NCBI GenBank assembly: GCA_964530625.1
Contig: CAZHAK010000002.1
Coordinates: forward strand, 124,001-188,000
From: JABWCQ01 sp964530625
GTDB lineage: Bacteria; Electryoneota; RPQS01
Length of the DNA: 64,000 nucleotides
Direction of reading: 5' to 3'
Below, in pieces: positions 1-7,866 of the stretch (position 1 is the stretch's first letter; the number at the start of each line of letters is the position of its first letter). The translations under genes were made by a program, and so were the position numbers. The notes below the pieces were generated by a model. It saw only the letters and a program-made list of their open reading frames with translations, was not told where the DNA came from and did no database searches.

Positions 1-1285
1 CAAGTCGGGCAAAATAAACACCGCTGGAAAGACCCCCTCCATCAAATCTTAACTGATGCTGTCCACGATTCAGCGAGCGATTTAACAGCGTCGTGACTTC
101 GCGACCACTCACGTCAAAGACTTTGACAACAGCTTGGCCGGCCTGCGCAAGCGCGAACGCGATGGTTGTTTCGGGATTAAAGGGATTGGGATAGTTCTGA
201 TGAAGAATCGCGACCGCAGGAACGGCGGCGGGAGTTTCATCAGTGGACACAGCTTGCGTAGTCCAGAAGATGACTTGCCCGCTCATAGTGTACACGGGCG
301 GTGTGTGGCCATTGCTATTGTAATTGCAATCGGGGCAGGTAGAGCCCGAAACACAATCGGGGTTGGTCGGTCGGCAATGATTTTCAAAAGGCTCCACGAT
401 GGGCAGAACATCGAGTAGCCCCCCGGCGGTGACTTCGAGAAACGGTACATCCCAAGGATAAACACGATCGCCCGGACACCATCCTGCGCGGTTGAATTGC
501 CATGTGCCGCCCTGCGGACTGCATTCGTTGGATCCGCAGTCGTTGCGCCAAAGGAGGTGATCATAGACATCAAAGCCGATTTGAACGCCGTGAGTTTTTT
601 GCGAGAATTCGGCGGCGTTATGGGTGTTTCCTTGTCCGTGGCCGGTCGTCCATAGTCTGACGGTTGCGAATTCGGCTTGGGCAGGGACGTTCACGAAATA
701 GAGCTCCAAATGAGCGTCAATCGGGTCCGACGGATCGCCGTATAGTAGCCCGTTGAAATTGTAAAGTTGCTCAACCGCAATTGGCCTTAGCGGCATCGGG
801 TTCTCGATGAAATAGAACGTGCAGGTGACGAGCCAGCCTTGATTACCTCCAATCCAGGTGTCACAAAAACTGTGGAGTGTGACTTCTTCGCGCAAAATGG
901 ATTGGTAGTCGAGCATGTCGAAGCGCCACTCACAGGAGCCTGGGCGACCGCTGCCGGTGATGTCATAGGGAGTGATCACCCGGGCAATTTCGATATCCTC
1001 GTGGGTAGAGTCGGTCAAGTCTCTTTGGACAAACAAGCGGGCCGTTCGGTCCCATGGATCGCAGTCTCCAGGAGGTCCGGGGCATTCCAAACGGTAAATC
1101 ATGTAGATTTCACCGAATTCAGTCTGCCACGACGGAAATCCAAAGGTTTCGACGTTGTCGCGACCACCAGCCGCGAAGTTGTGAAGCTCCTGGACGAACG
1201 TCGTGACGATGGTTGTGTCGCCGGGATCCGCCTGAGCAGGTAAGAAAAGTGCCAGGACAAGAATTGGTAGAAGAATGCGCAACAT
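1..1285 (-). CDS. Secreted PNGase F-like peptide-N-glycosidase with T9SS-type tail (3' end off the window)
   Basis: Continuous minus-strand frame of 428 codons that runs off the left edge. It starts with a signal peptide (MLRILLPILVLALFLPAQA) and then shows the two-domain pattern of Flavobacterium PNGase F, which removes N-linked glycans from glycoproteins. The block ECPGPPGDCDPWDRTARLFV near residue 70 matches the PNGase F region around catalytic Asp60 (EWDR). ITPYDI matches ITPYWV, CDTW aligns with ETW of Glu118 (so Glu becomes Asp), NAAEFSQKTH aligns with the Glu206 region, and FNRAGWCPGD matches DRAGWCPG. The C-terminus carries QNYPNPFNPET followed by a Val-rich sorting domain ending SSGVYFARL, typical of type IX secretion cargo or FlgD-like tails in FCB bacteria. 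I chose ATG 1285 because GAGGA lies six bases upstream; ATG 1297 is the alternative. Homology to PNGase F is clear by motif order; the substrate is inferred. Confidence 0.85.
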   Translation of the reverse strand, partial: MLRILLPILVLALFLPAQADPGDTTIVTTFVQELHNFAAGGRDNVETFGFPSWQTEFGEIYMIYRLECPGPPGDCDPWDRTARLFVQRDLTDSTHEDIEIARVITPYDITGSGRPGSCEWRFDMLDYQSILREEVTLHSFCDTWIGGNQGWLVTCTFYFIENPMPLRPIAVEQLYNFNGLLYGDPSDPIDAHLELYFVNVPAQAEFATVRLWTTGHGQGNTHNAAEFSQKTHGVQIGFDVYDHLLWRNDCGSNECSPQGGTWQFNRAGWCPGDRVYPWDVPFLEVTAGGLLDVLPIVEPFENHCRPTNPDCVSGSTCPDCNYNSNGHTPPVYTMSGQVIFWTTQAVSTDETPAAVPAVAILHQNYPNPFNPETTIAFALAQAGQAVVKVFDVSGREVTTLLNRSLNRGQHQLRFDGGGLSSGVYFARL

Positions 1286-1305
1286 TAGGTTCCTCATTAA
1301 GTTTA

Positions 1306-1318
1306 GCCTAATTTAGGC
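1306..1318. promoter_or_regulatory. Inverted repeat in divergent intergenic region
   Basis: A perfect inverted repeat, GCCTAA-T-TTAGGC, sits in the 145 bp between the divergently transcribed PNGase F-like gene and the barrel gene at 1443. Its place, just upstream of the minus-strand start, would suit an operator. No regulator is identifiable and this is inference from symmetry alone. Confidence 0.25.
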
Positions 1319-1442
1319 AAGTTAGGACTGGAATACAACAAAGAATTTTGAAGAAATATACATAAGAGCAGGGAAATCAGTTGCGAAAGTAAGGGCGGGT
1401 TCGTAAATTACCGCAAATCAAGCAAACTAAGGGAGAAATTGC

Positions 1443-2018
1443 ATGAAGGTCTTGAGTATTTTGATTGTCACCGTTTGCCTCTCGCTTCCGGCTTGGGCGG
1501 ATTACCCATTGGGTGTGGGGCTGCACGGAGGGTTTGACATGCCCGTGATTCAGAATGACATCGGTTCCGGCCCGGTTTTCGGACTGTCGGTCAGAGGGAA
1601 TATTGTGGGACCGCTTCACGGACAGTTGGTCTTCCGCAGCACGTCTCAGGGCGACAGGGAAGAAGACATTGACTTTCCCGGCGAACCGACGCTGACGCTT
1701 CCGGGTGGCACGTTGACCGGATTCGGTTTGAACGTACTATTGGCATCGCAGGATCCAAAGAGTTTTTGGCCTTACTTCCAATTGGGGCTGTCCTCCAACT
1801 CGCTTTCTCCGGGAGCCAGCTACAAGGAAGATGAGTCGCTGACAGGAATGAGCGGCGGATTCGGGGCGGGCATCAATCTTTACGAGCGCAAAGTTTTTCT
1901 GGATGTGAACACATCGCTATTGGTAATGCCCATCCACGATGATAAGGCGTCGCGGAAGAACTGGCAGACGATGTTGGGCGTGCAGTATTTCATTCCGATC
2001 AAAGCTAAATCAAATTAA
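1443..2018 (+). CDS. Outer-membrane beta-barrel protein, hypothetical
   Basis: 191 residues with a clear signal peptide (cleavage after SLPAWA). The rest consists of alternating hydrophobic/Gly-rich strands (for example GVGLHGGFDMP, GLSVRGNIVG, GGFGAGINLY) and ends in an aromatic-containing strand (MLGVQYFIPIKAK). This is the look of the small OmpA/OprW-like barrel families of Gram-negative outer membranes. The start is supported by GGGAG upstream of the ATG. It is followed 21 bp later by a lipoprotein gene, so the pair is probably one operon. No specific function can be assigned; the barrel fold is inferred from strand periodicity, not from a recognised family signature. Confidence 0.6.
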   Translation: MKVLSILIVTVCLSLPAWADYPLGVGLHGGFDMPVIQNDIGSGPVFGLSVRGNIVGPLHGQLVFRSTSQGDREEDIDFPGEPTLTLPGGTLTGFGLNVLLASQDPKSFWPYFQLGLSSNSLSPGASYKEDESLTGMSGGFGAGINLYERKVFLDVNTSLLVMPIHDDKASRKNWQTMLGVQYFIPIKAKSN

Positions 2019-2039
2019 CAGGCGCACAAGGAGAAAAAC

Positions 2040-2615
2040 ATGAAGTTGAAACTTTGCATACTTGCTGCGCTGTCGTTACTGATGATTAGCGGCTGCGGTT
2101 TGGTTTCGGGTACGGCATTTGTGTCACAAGAGGTAGATGAGGACATTTACACGGACACCCGGCCGTCGGGAATTCGCGGCGGTAATGGTCACCTCGATGT
2201 TACGCGAATGGACAGCATTATCGTGGACTTAACCGACAACGGTGATTGGGACAAGTTCACTATTGAAGGTGTAGAAGACGGCTGTATCAACATGATCGCC
2301 ACGAACCACCTCGATCAAGACGTGTCGGGAGAAATCTGGATCGTGCCGGACATCTCGTTCAACGGAGGCAACAATCCGGATGCCGTAAAAAATGCTCCGG
2401 GCGCGTTCCGAGTTTTCCACGGACTTGCCTTGAGCCCGCTTGAGACAAGGCACTTTCTTTGTTTCGAGACGATCGCACTCTTAGAGAACACCGACAGACT
2501 TGTTGAAGTAGTCCGAAGCGGTCAGTTTCAGGCTTGGGGATTGGGCGATCAGAATATCTATTGTTTTTCGCTCACTGGAATCGTTTTTGGTTTCCATGTA
2601 ACAGGAAGTGTATAA
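2040..2615 (+). CDS. Lipoprotein, hypothetical
   Basis: 191 residues starting with a lipoprotein signal peptide whose lipobox reads ISGC (Cys19), so the mature protein should be lipid-anchored in the envelope. The start has a strong AAGGAG ribosome site. The body is soluble-looking, with Asp/Gly-rich strands (VDLTDNGDWDKFTIEGVEDG) and an immunoglobulin-like feel, but I recognise no family. It follows the barrel gene at 1443 and precedes a strong hairpin, so it probably closes that two-gene operon. Function unknown. Confidence 0.6.
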   Translation: MKLKLCILAALSLLMISGCGLVSGTAFVSQEVDEDIYTDTRPSGIRGGNGHLDVTRMDSIIVDLTDNGDWDKFTIEGVEDGCINMIATNHLDQDVSGEIWIVPDISFNGGNNPDAVKNAPGAFRVFHGLALSPLETRHFLCFETIALLENTDRLVEVVRSGQFQAWGLGDQNIYCFSLTGIVFGFHVTGSV

Positions 2616-2633
2616 GGCACTTTTTGCACAGTC

Positions 2634-2668
2634 AGAAGCGCCCGGCGGAGTCTCCGTCGGGCGCTTCT
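2634..2668 (+). terminator. Hairpin after the lipoprotein gene
   Basis: A near-perfect stem of about 17 bp (AGAAGCGCCCGGCGGAG pairing with CTCCGTCGGGCGCTTCT, one G-T pair) sits 19 bp after the lipoprotein stop. The following bases are only weakly T-rich, so it may need a factor or may act mainly as a 3' stabiliser. Confidence 0.6.
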
Positions 2669-2833
2669 CTATTCAGGAACCTGACGGCAAGGCAGGGGGT
2701 ATTATCGTTCGGAGTGGATAAAGGCTTGTTTCTTAGGGGTTCAACCAGTATGTCGTGTTTAGAATCCAAGAAAGGGTAGCCTCTCATTGTGCGTAAGCAA
2801 TTGAAATGTAAAGGAGTTGGGGGCAAGAGAGGC

Positions 2834-2862
2834 TTGACAATGGGCCAGTATCTCGTTATCTT
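2834..2862 (+). promoter_or_regulatory. Sigma-70-like promoter of hrcA
   Basis: A perfect TTGACA -35 box (2834-2839), a 17 bp spacer and TATCTT (2857-2862) as the -10. Transcription would begin near 2869, leaving a leader of only about nine bases before the hrcA ATG. No CIRCE operator (TTAGCACTC-N9-GAGTGCTAA) is visible here. Confidence 0.6.
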
Positions 2863-2877
2863 ATTGAATCTCGAATT

Positions 2878-3921
2878 ATGCCCGCCCAGCATCCTATTCC
2901 CAAACTGACTGAGCGCGAACGGTTGATCCTTCGCGCGGTAGTACAGCATTTCATCCTGACAGCTAATCCGGTCGGGTCGCGGCATGTTGCCAAGAAATTC
3001 GGAATAGATTTGTCGGCGGCAACGATTCGCAACGTGATGGCCGACTTGGAAGAGATGGGGATGCTCAGTCACCCGCACACGTCCGCAGGGAGAATGCCGT
3101 CGGATCTGGGTTACAGATTTTATGTGGACGACTTGATGGACTTGGGTGAACTCTCGAATGAGGACAGAGAGACTATCGAGCGCGACATCGAGGCTGTTCC
3201 CGCCGAGCTTGAGTCGGTGTTGGATGCGACGACGCGTGTGCTGTCAACGGCCTCGCAGCTTTTAGGCATCGTCGTGATACCTGAATTGCAGAAGGCAGTT
3301 CTAAGCAGAATTGAACTTGCGCGTTTGAGCGAACGACGAGTACTGGTTGTCATCTCGCTTGAAGCAGGACCGATGAAATCCATCATGCTTGAACTTGAGC
3401 AGGAGATGTCGGAAGACTCCGTGCACAAAGTGACGAAAGCTTTGAATCTGCGGCTGGCCGGGCTGACCGTGGGCGAGATTCGCGAGCAGATAGCCGAGCG
3501 GATGCAAAATATGTCTGATTCTCCGCAGAGTTTGATTCGCTTGTTTGTCGAATCTACGGACGAACTGTTTAACTTTACTTCAATCAGCGAGCACGTGAAA
3601 ATCGGGGGACGCGCTCAGGTAATTCATCAGCCGGAGTTTTCGACGCCCGGCTCGATGCGCGGCATTATCGAATTGGTTGAAGATAAAGACATCATCATTC
3701 ATTTGCTGCAGGGGACGGAAGGCAAGGGACCGATTGCGATTACTATCGGCAGCGAGAATCCGGACAGCCGGGCGAAAGATTTGTCGGTGATTTCCGCCGA
3801 TTACAAGACCTCCTCGAGTTCGGGGAAATTAGGGGTGATAGGCCCGACGCGTATGGACTACTCAAGACTCACGAGTCTTTTAGAGTACACGGCGCGAGTG
3901 GTCAGCAAACGACTTTCTTAA
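2878..3921 (+). CDS. hrcA: Heat-inducible transcription repressor HrcA
   Basis: 347 residues. The N-terminal winged helix contains the family signature around ERERLILRAVVQHFILTANP and GSRHVAKKFGIDLSAATIRN (about residues 12-50), followed by MADLEEMGMLSHPHTSAGR, which is diagnostic for HrcA. The C-terminal two-thirds is the GAF-like and insertion domain that responds to GroEL. HrcA represses class I heat-shock operons through CIRCE sites. It heads a tight hrcA-grpE-dnaJ operon, so it may control its own chaperone genes, although no CIRCE element is visible upstream. There is no obvious Shine-Dalgarno site, consistent with the very short leader predicted from the promoter. Confidence 0.95.
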   Translation: MPAQHPIPKLTERERLILRAVVQHFILTANPVGSRHVAKKFGIDLSAATIRNVMADLEEMGMLSHPHTSAGRMPSDLGYRFYVDDLMDLGELSNEDRETIERDIEAVPAELESVLDATTRVLSTASQLLGIVVIPELQKAVLSRIELARLSERRVLVVISLEAGPMKSIMLELEQEMSEDSVHKVTKALNLRLAGLTVGEIREQIAERMQNMSDSPQSLIRLFVESTDELFNFTSISEHVKIGGRAQVIHQPEFSTPGSMRGIIELVEDKDIIIHLLQGTEGKGPIAITIGSENPDSRAKDLSVISADYKTSSSSGKLGVIGPTRMDYSRLTSLLEYTARVVSKRLS

Positions 3922-3922
3922 A

Positions 3923-4501
3923 ATGAACAAAACTGAAGATATGAACGAACGGGAAGACGAACCGAACGGCGTGATAGAGCAAGAACAAAACGACGCATCA
4001 TCCAATCAAACTTCTAACGAGCTTGAACAGGCGCGAGCGGAGGCAGCGGAGTGGCGCGACAAGTATGTCCGCAACTTAGCAGAGTTTGACAACTACCGTA
4101 AGCGGATGCGTGCGGAGCTTGAGAACTTGCGTGAAAGCGTGACGGAGAGCGTCTTGCTGAATCTGCTGGCGGTGTATGATGACATGAATCGCATGTTGGA
4201 AGCTCCGGCGACCGATGAGGGCAGCTTGCGTCGCGGCACCGAATTGATACAGCAAAAGTTCAAGAATTTTCTTGAAGCACGCGGTATTACAAAGATCGAG
4301 TGCCGGGGCAAGGAATTCAATCCAGACGAGCACGACGCCCTGATGCTGCAGCCCAAAGAGGGATTTCCGGCGGGCATTGTCTTGGAAGAAATGACTTCGG
4401 GCTACAAACTCGGCGAGCGCGTGATTCGACATGCTCAAGTGATTGTCTCGAGCGATCCTTTGAACGATAGTGCGGGTGATGCGAGGGAGCGGCAGAACTA
4501 A
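3923..4501 (+). CDS. grpE: Nucleotide exchange factor GrpE
   Basis: 192 residues. An acidic, low-complexity N-terminus (residues 1-35) leads into a long coiled coil containing the GrpE hallmark EWRDKYVRNLAEFDNYRKR (about residues 43-61). The C-terminal beta domain includes FLEARGITKIECRGKEFNPD and HDALM. GrpE dimers drive ADP release from DnaK. The gene follows hrcA by one base and abuts dnaJ directly, so the three are co-translated. dnaK itself is not in this window. ATG 3941 is an alternative start. Confidence 0.95.
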   Translation: MNKTEDMNEREDEPNGVIEQEQNDASSNQTSNELEQARAEAAEWRDKYVRNLAEFDNYRKRMRAELENLRESVTESVLLNLLAVYDDMNRMLEAPATDEGSLRRGTELIQQKFKNFLEARGITKIECRGKEFNPDEHDALMLQPKEGFPAGIVLEEMTSGYKLGERVIRHAQVIVSSDPLNDSAGDARERQN

Positions 4502-5641
4502 ATGGCGAAGCGGGATTACTATGAAGTTTTGGGCGTAAGTCGCAGCGCATCGCAGGATGAAATGAAGAAAGCCTATCGCAAACTTGCGATGGAGTTTCAC
4601 CCGGATCGCAACAAGGGTGATTCGAACGCGGAAGAGAAGTTTAAAGAAGTCGGCGAAGCCTACGCCGTGCTCTCTGATCAGCAGAAACGCACACAGTATG
4701 ACAAATTCGGTCATGCCACAGGTTCGGCTGGACAGAGGCCGGGTCAAGGCGGGTTTGAATATGATCTCTCTGACGCCCTCAGGCAGTTCATGGAAGGCGG
4801 AATGTTCGGAGATATGTTCGGACAGCAGCGCGGGCGCGGCGGCTCGACGCGCGTTCGGGGTAACGATCTTCAATTGAAGCTTGGGCTGACGTTAGAAGAA
4901 ATTTCTGAAGGTGTGCGCAAGACGATTAAGGTGAAACGCTTTCGTCCTTGTACGACGTGCAGCGGCAGCGGCGCCGCAGCAGGCAGCACACCGCAAGAGT
5001 GTCCGACGTGCAAGGGTACTGGACAGGTTCGTCAAGTGTCGCGCACGATATTGGGCCAGTTTGTTAATATCCAGTCGTGCCCGCAATGCCACGGTGAAGG
5101 CAGAATTATTAGTTCACCGTGTAAGACGTGCGGCGGCGATGGCCGCGTACGCGACGAAAGCACGATACACGTGGATGTACCGGCGGGCGTGGCGAAAGGG
5201 CAGTATCTGACCTTGCGCGGTGAGGGTCATAGTGGTCCGCGCAACGGCCCGGCGGGTGATCTGATTGTGCTGATAGACGAGAAAGAGCACAAGTATTTCG
5301 AGCGCGACGGAGACAACATCATTTATAAATTGAGTGTTTCGATTCCGCGGTTGTTGTTGGGCGGCACAGTGGAAGTGCCGACGCTGTCCGGCCGCGCTCA
5401 GTTGAAAATCGAGCCGGGTATCGCGCCTGGAAAACTGCTTCGGATGCGCGGCAAGGGCTTGCCCTCGCTGAACGGCTACGGACGCGGCGATCAACTGGTG
5501 GAGCTTGCGTTGCATGTGCCCAAGAAACTTAGTGCGACTGAACGCGAAATGATCGAGAAACTCAATCAGAGTGAGAATTTCAAAGTTCAAGCCAACGAGA
5601 AAGGTTTCTTTGAACGAGTCAAGGATGCATTCGGACAATGA
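4502..5641 (+). CDS. dnaJ: Chaperone DnaJ (type I Hsp40)
   Basis: 379 residues with the full type I layout: J domain (1-70) with HPD at 33-35, a short Gly/Phe region (about 75-120), then four CXXCXGXG zinc motifs (CTTCSGSG, CPTCKGTG, CPQCHGEG, CKTCGGDG), and the two C-terminal substrate-binding beta domains. It stimulates the DnaK ATPase and delivers unfolded clients. It starts at the base after the grpE stop and overlaps the next gene by four bases (ATGA). Confidence 0.97.
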   Translation: MAKRDYYEVLGVSRSASQDEMKKAYRKLAMEFHPDRNKGDSNAEEKFKEVGEAYAVLSDQQKRTQYDKFGHATGSAGQRPGQGGFEYDLSDALRQFMEGGMFGDMFGQQRGRGGSTRVRGNDLQLKLGLTLEEISEGVRKTIKVKRFRPCTTCSGSGAAAGSTPQECPTCKGTGQVRQVSRTILGQFVNIQSCPQCHGEGRIISSPCKTCGGDGRVRDESTIHVDVPAGVAKGQYLTLRGEGHSGPRNGPAGDLIVLIDEKEHKYFERDGDNIIYKLSVSIPRLLLGGTVEVPTLSGRAQLKIEPGIAPGKLLRMRGKGLPSLNGYGRGDQLVELALHVPKKLSATEREMIEKLNQSENFKVQANEKGFFERVKDAFGQ

Positions 5642-6036
5642 TTTGGAGATTTGATTTCAGTCGCCGCGCTTTGGCTTGGCTGCTGGGATTGAGTTTTGTC
5701 GCAGGCACGGGTTTGGAGCTGCGCGAACAATGGACAGGCAAGAGTGTAACGCCCGGATCGCGCATTGTATCTTTGGGAATTGATCCGGAGTTGGCTCGTG
5801 TGGCGGATTCGCTGCACCGCGTTCGCGCTGAAGAATTGAAACGACCGATCAACGTGAACGCGGCGACAGCAATGGAGCTTGAGCGGTTGCCGGGCATCGG
5901 GCCAGTGTTGGCGGCGCGGATTATTGAGGAGCGGGAAGAGAACGGATTGTTTTCATCTGCGGATGACTTGGAGCGAGTGTCGGGGATTGGTCCGAAGAAA
6001 GTTGCTGCGATGCGCGATCGCGTTGTGGTGAACTAG
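5638..6036 (+). CDS. ComEA-like helix-hairpin-helix DNA-binding protein
   Basis: 132 residues. A membrane-anchor segment (WLLGLSFVAGTGL, about residues 14-26) is followed by a spacer and a C-terminal double helix-hairpin-helix typical of ComEA: INVNAATAMELERLPGIGP and LERVSGIGPKKVAAMRDRV. ComEA proteins bind incoming DNA outside the inner membrane during transformation; many FCB genomes carry such short versions. The ATGA overlap with dnaJ puts it in the chaperone operon. The domain call is firm; a role in competence is inferred because no other com gene is nearby. Confidence 0.8.
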   Translation: MIWRFDFSRRALAWLLGLSFVAGTGLELREQWTGKSVTPGSRIVSLGIDPELARVADSLHRVRAEELKRPINVNAATAMELERLPGIGPVLAARIIEEREENGLFSSADDLERVSGIGPKKVAAMRDRVVVN

Positions 6037-6085
6037 GCGAGTGTGACGCCGTCATAACAGACGGTTTTGAGATAAGGAGAGACAT

Positions 6086-6625
6086 ATGGCTGTGCGAATG
6101 TCGTCTGGATTGCGACGCGGCAAGATGCAGGTTGAAATGCGTCCGACATCTGCGCGGACGTTGGAATCGGTCTTTGACATGCTTCACGCCGATATCCCGG
6201 ACAAGCGGGTACTGGATTTGTACGCGGGGATTGGATCTTATGGTGTGCTCGCGTTACGGCGAGGCGCAGACGTTGCGGTATTCGTGGATAAATCGCGCGA
6301 AGCGGAGAAGCGGATGAGGCGTTCGCTCGCGCAGTATCACTTGGAAGATCGCTCGGTAGTGCATTGCGAAGACGTCACGCGCTTCCTCCATACGGCGGGT
6401 CGATTCACGGAACCTTTCAATATTATTTTTGCCGATCCTCCGTATGAGAAAGTGGTTCCGTTGGAGTTGCTTGAGAGTATAATGGAATCTAAACTGCTTG
6501 CGCCTCAGGGAATTTTGGTGTTCGAGCATTCCAAACGTCAGGCACCGCCGGATGTGGTGGGATTAAAGCTGCGCAAGTCGCGTGTGTTCGGTGATACGAC
6601 GGTAAGTATTTGGGACGCGGTTTAG
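6086..6625 (+). CDS. rsmD: 16S rRNA (guanine966-N2)-methyltransferase RsmD
   Basis: 179 residues of a Rossmann methyltransferase. It shows the RsmD N-terminal signature MRPTSARTLESVFDML, the SAM-binding motif VLDLYAGIGSYGVLALRRGA and the catalytic motif ADPPYE (DPPY, N-methyltransferase type). RsmD methylates G966 of 16S rRNA on the assembling 30S subunit. An AAGGAGAG-type site precedes the ATG. The stop TAG shares its last base with the GTG of the Nudix gene. Confidence 0.93.
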   Translation: MAVRMSSGLRRGKMQVEMRPTSARTLESVFDMLHADIPDKRVLDLYAGIGSYGVLALRRGADVAVFVDKSREAEKRMRRSLAQYHLEDRSVVHCEDVTRFLHTAGRFTEPFNIIFADPPYEKVVPLELLESIMESKLLAPQGILVFEHSKRQAPPDVVGLKLRKSRVFGDTTVSIWDAV

Positions 6626-7071
6626 TGAACGAATTGACTCACCGCGTTGCGGTGGCAGCATATATTTTTCACGACGACAGATTGTTGCTGTTGAAACGAA
6701 TTTCACCGCCGCAGACTTTTGCGCCGCCGGGAGGGCGGCTTGCAATCGGGGAAGACCCCATGATCGGTGTGCTTCGCGAAGTGAAAGAAGAGACGGGCTT
6801 GACTCCGGAAATCATCGGTATCGCGAATGCGTGGTATGGGGTTTATACAGAAGGGACGTCGCCACTTTTGTGCATTAACTATCTCGCGACCTCAGACCGC
6901 GATGAACCAAGTCTAAGTGAAGAGCATTCGGATTTTGTCTGGGCGACGCGAACGAGTTTAGAGCGTGGACAAGTGCCGACGCAGGACGCGCGTGGACACG
7001 GCTACAGAGTAGACCGTATGCTCGATGCATTTGACCGGTACGATGCATGGGCAACGATCGCGAAGCGTTGA
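6625..7071 (+). CDS. Nudix hydrolase
   Basis: 148 residues when started at GTG 6625, which overlaps the rsmD stop by one base. The Nudix box is complete: a run beginning GGRLAIGEDPM and ending REVKEETGL (about residues 36-59) supplies the Gly and the metal-binding REVKEE glutamates. These enzymes hydrolyse nucleoside diphosphates linked to another moiety; the ADP-ribose/NADH-like group often shares this length, but substrate cannot be read from the sequence. It overlaps the following gene by 25 bases. Confidence 0.85.
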   Translation: MNELTHRVAVAAYIFHDDRLLLLKRISPPQTFAPPGGRLAIGEDPMIGVLREVKEETGLTPEIIGIANAWYGVYTEGTSPLLCINYLATSDRDEPSLSEEHSDFVWATRTSLERGQVPTQDARGHGYRVDRMLDAFDRYDAWATIAKR

Positions 7072-7844
7072 AACGCGAACTGTTCGCGGCTCTGGCAAGC
7101 GATTCGGGAAGCTATTCGACTCCAGACGGGCGCATCATGTCGCATCACGAGATCCGCGAGTTATTGCAAGAGTGGATTCCCACGGGTGTTTTCGTTAAGC
7201 GGAGATGCGATCGTACGCCCTCCGTTGTTGTTGCGGCTCCGCATGTCAGTTTTGACAACTGGACAGAATACTATGCCAATCGCGTCGCGCATGATTTGAA
7301 TTGCGGCGAAGTGTTGGCGAAGAATTTTCGTGATGAAGACGGCGGGCAAATTCCAGTTTCGATTGGCCGCCACATTCATGTCAATCGACCGACCGAGTCG
7401 AAGCGTCGCGGCGAGGCGGAAGGCGTGACACCCCGAGCGCAAGCAGTTTTTCTACAATATCGTGAGGCGCTTGCCGAAGCAGGGGGACAGCAACCTTTGG
7501 ACTTGCTAATAGAATTGCATGGCCATCGCCGAAACCTGCGTTTGGAAGTCGCGACAGTCGGAATCAACCAAAATGTCGCGGCAGAACTCAAAGATGCTTA
7601 TCAGAATCTTGCGACGGGCAACGCGGCTTTGCCGCACCTGTATATCGAACCCCTTGACAAACTCCGGTTTTCCGCGAGGCGCGCAAAGCAAAACGGGTCG
7701 TTAACGAGCGGTGTCTGCCGAGCCGGATTGCACATCGAGATTCCCCGCTTCTGCCGCGAGAATGAAACCGCACGCAGGTCGTTTCGCCCGATCCTGTCCA
7801 CCTGGTTATTGGCTTGCATAGAGACGCAGGCCACACGAACGTGA
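7047..7844 (+). CDS. N-formylglutamate amidohydrolase-like protein (putative)
   Basis: 265 residues. The order of motifs resembles the N-formylglutamate amidohydrolase family (a zinc-dependent phosphorylase/hydrolase-like fold): VVVAAPHVSFDNW near residue 62, SIGRHIHVNRP near 105-115, LLIELHGHRR near 150 and a late GLHIEIPRFCRE. The His/Glu residues in PH, ELHGH and HIEI could bind zinc. Similarity is distant, so the reaction is uncertain; other amide or peptide substrates are possible. The start is ambiguous: ATG 7047 lies inside the Nudix gene, while TTG 7068 overlaps the Nudix stop as TTGA. Both imply translational coupling to the Nudix hydrolase. Confidence 0.5.
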   Translation: MGNDREALKRELFAALASDSGSYSTPDGRIMSHHEIRELLQEWIPTGVFVKRRCDRTPSVVVAAPHVSFDNWTEYYANRVAHDLNCGEVLAKNFRDEDGGQIPVSIGRHIHVNRPTESKRRGEAEGVTPRAQAVFLQYREALAEAGGQQPLDLLIELHGHRRNLRLEVATVGINQNVAAELKDAYQNLATGNAALPHLYIEPLDKLRFSARRAKQNGSLTSGVCRAGLHIEIPRFCRENETARRSFRPILSTWLLACIETQATRT

Positions 7845-7866
7845 CACATACACAAGAAAATCGCAT

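Noticed and set aside
839..1243. 134-codon plus-strand open frame
   Set aside because: It lies antisense to the PNGase F-like gene, which has signal peptide, family motifs and sorting tail; the plus-strand frame shows no domain and no ribosome site.
2616..2877. CIRCE heat-shock operator upstream of hrcA
   Set aside because: No TTAGCACTC-N9-GAGTGCTAA or close variant was found on either strand of the gap.
4076..4873. 265-codon minus-strand open frame
   Set aside because: Antisense to grpE and dnaJ, whose motifs are complete; the His/Ala/Leu-rich translation is a typical shadow of GC-rich coding DNA.
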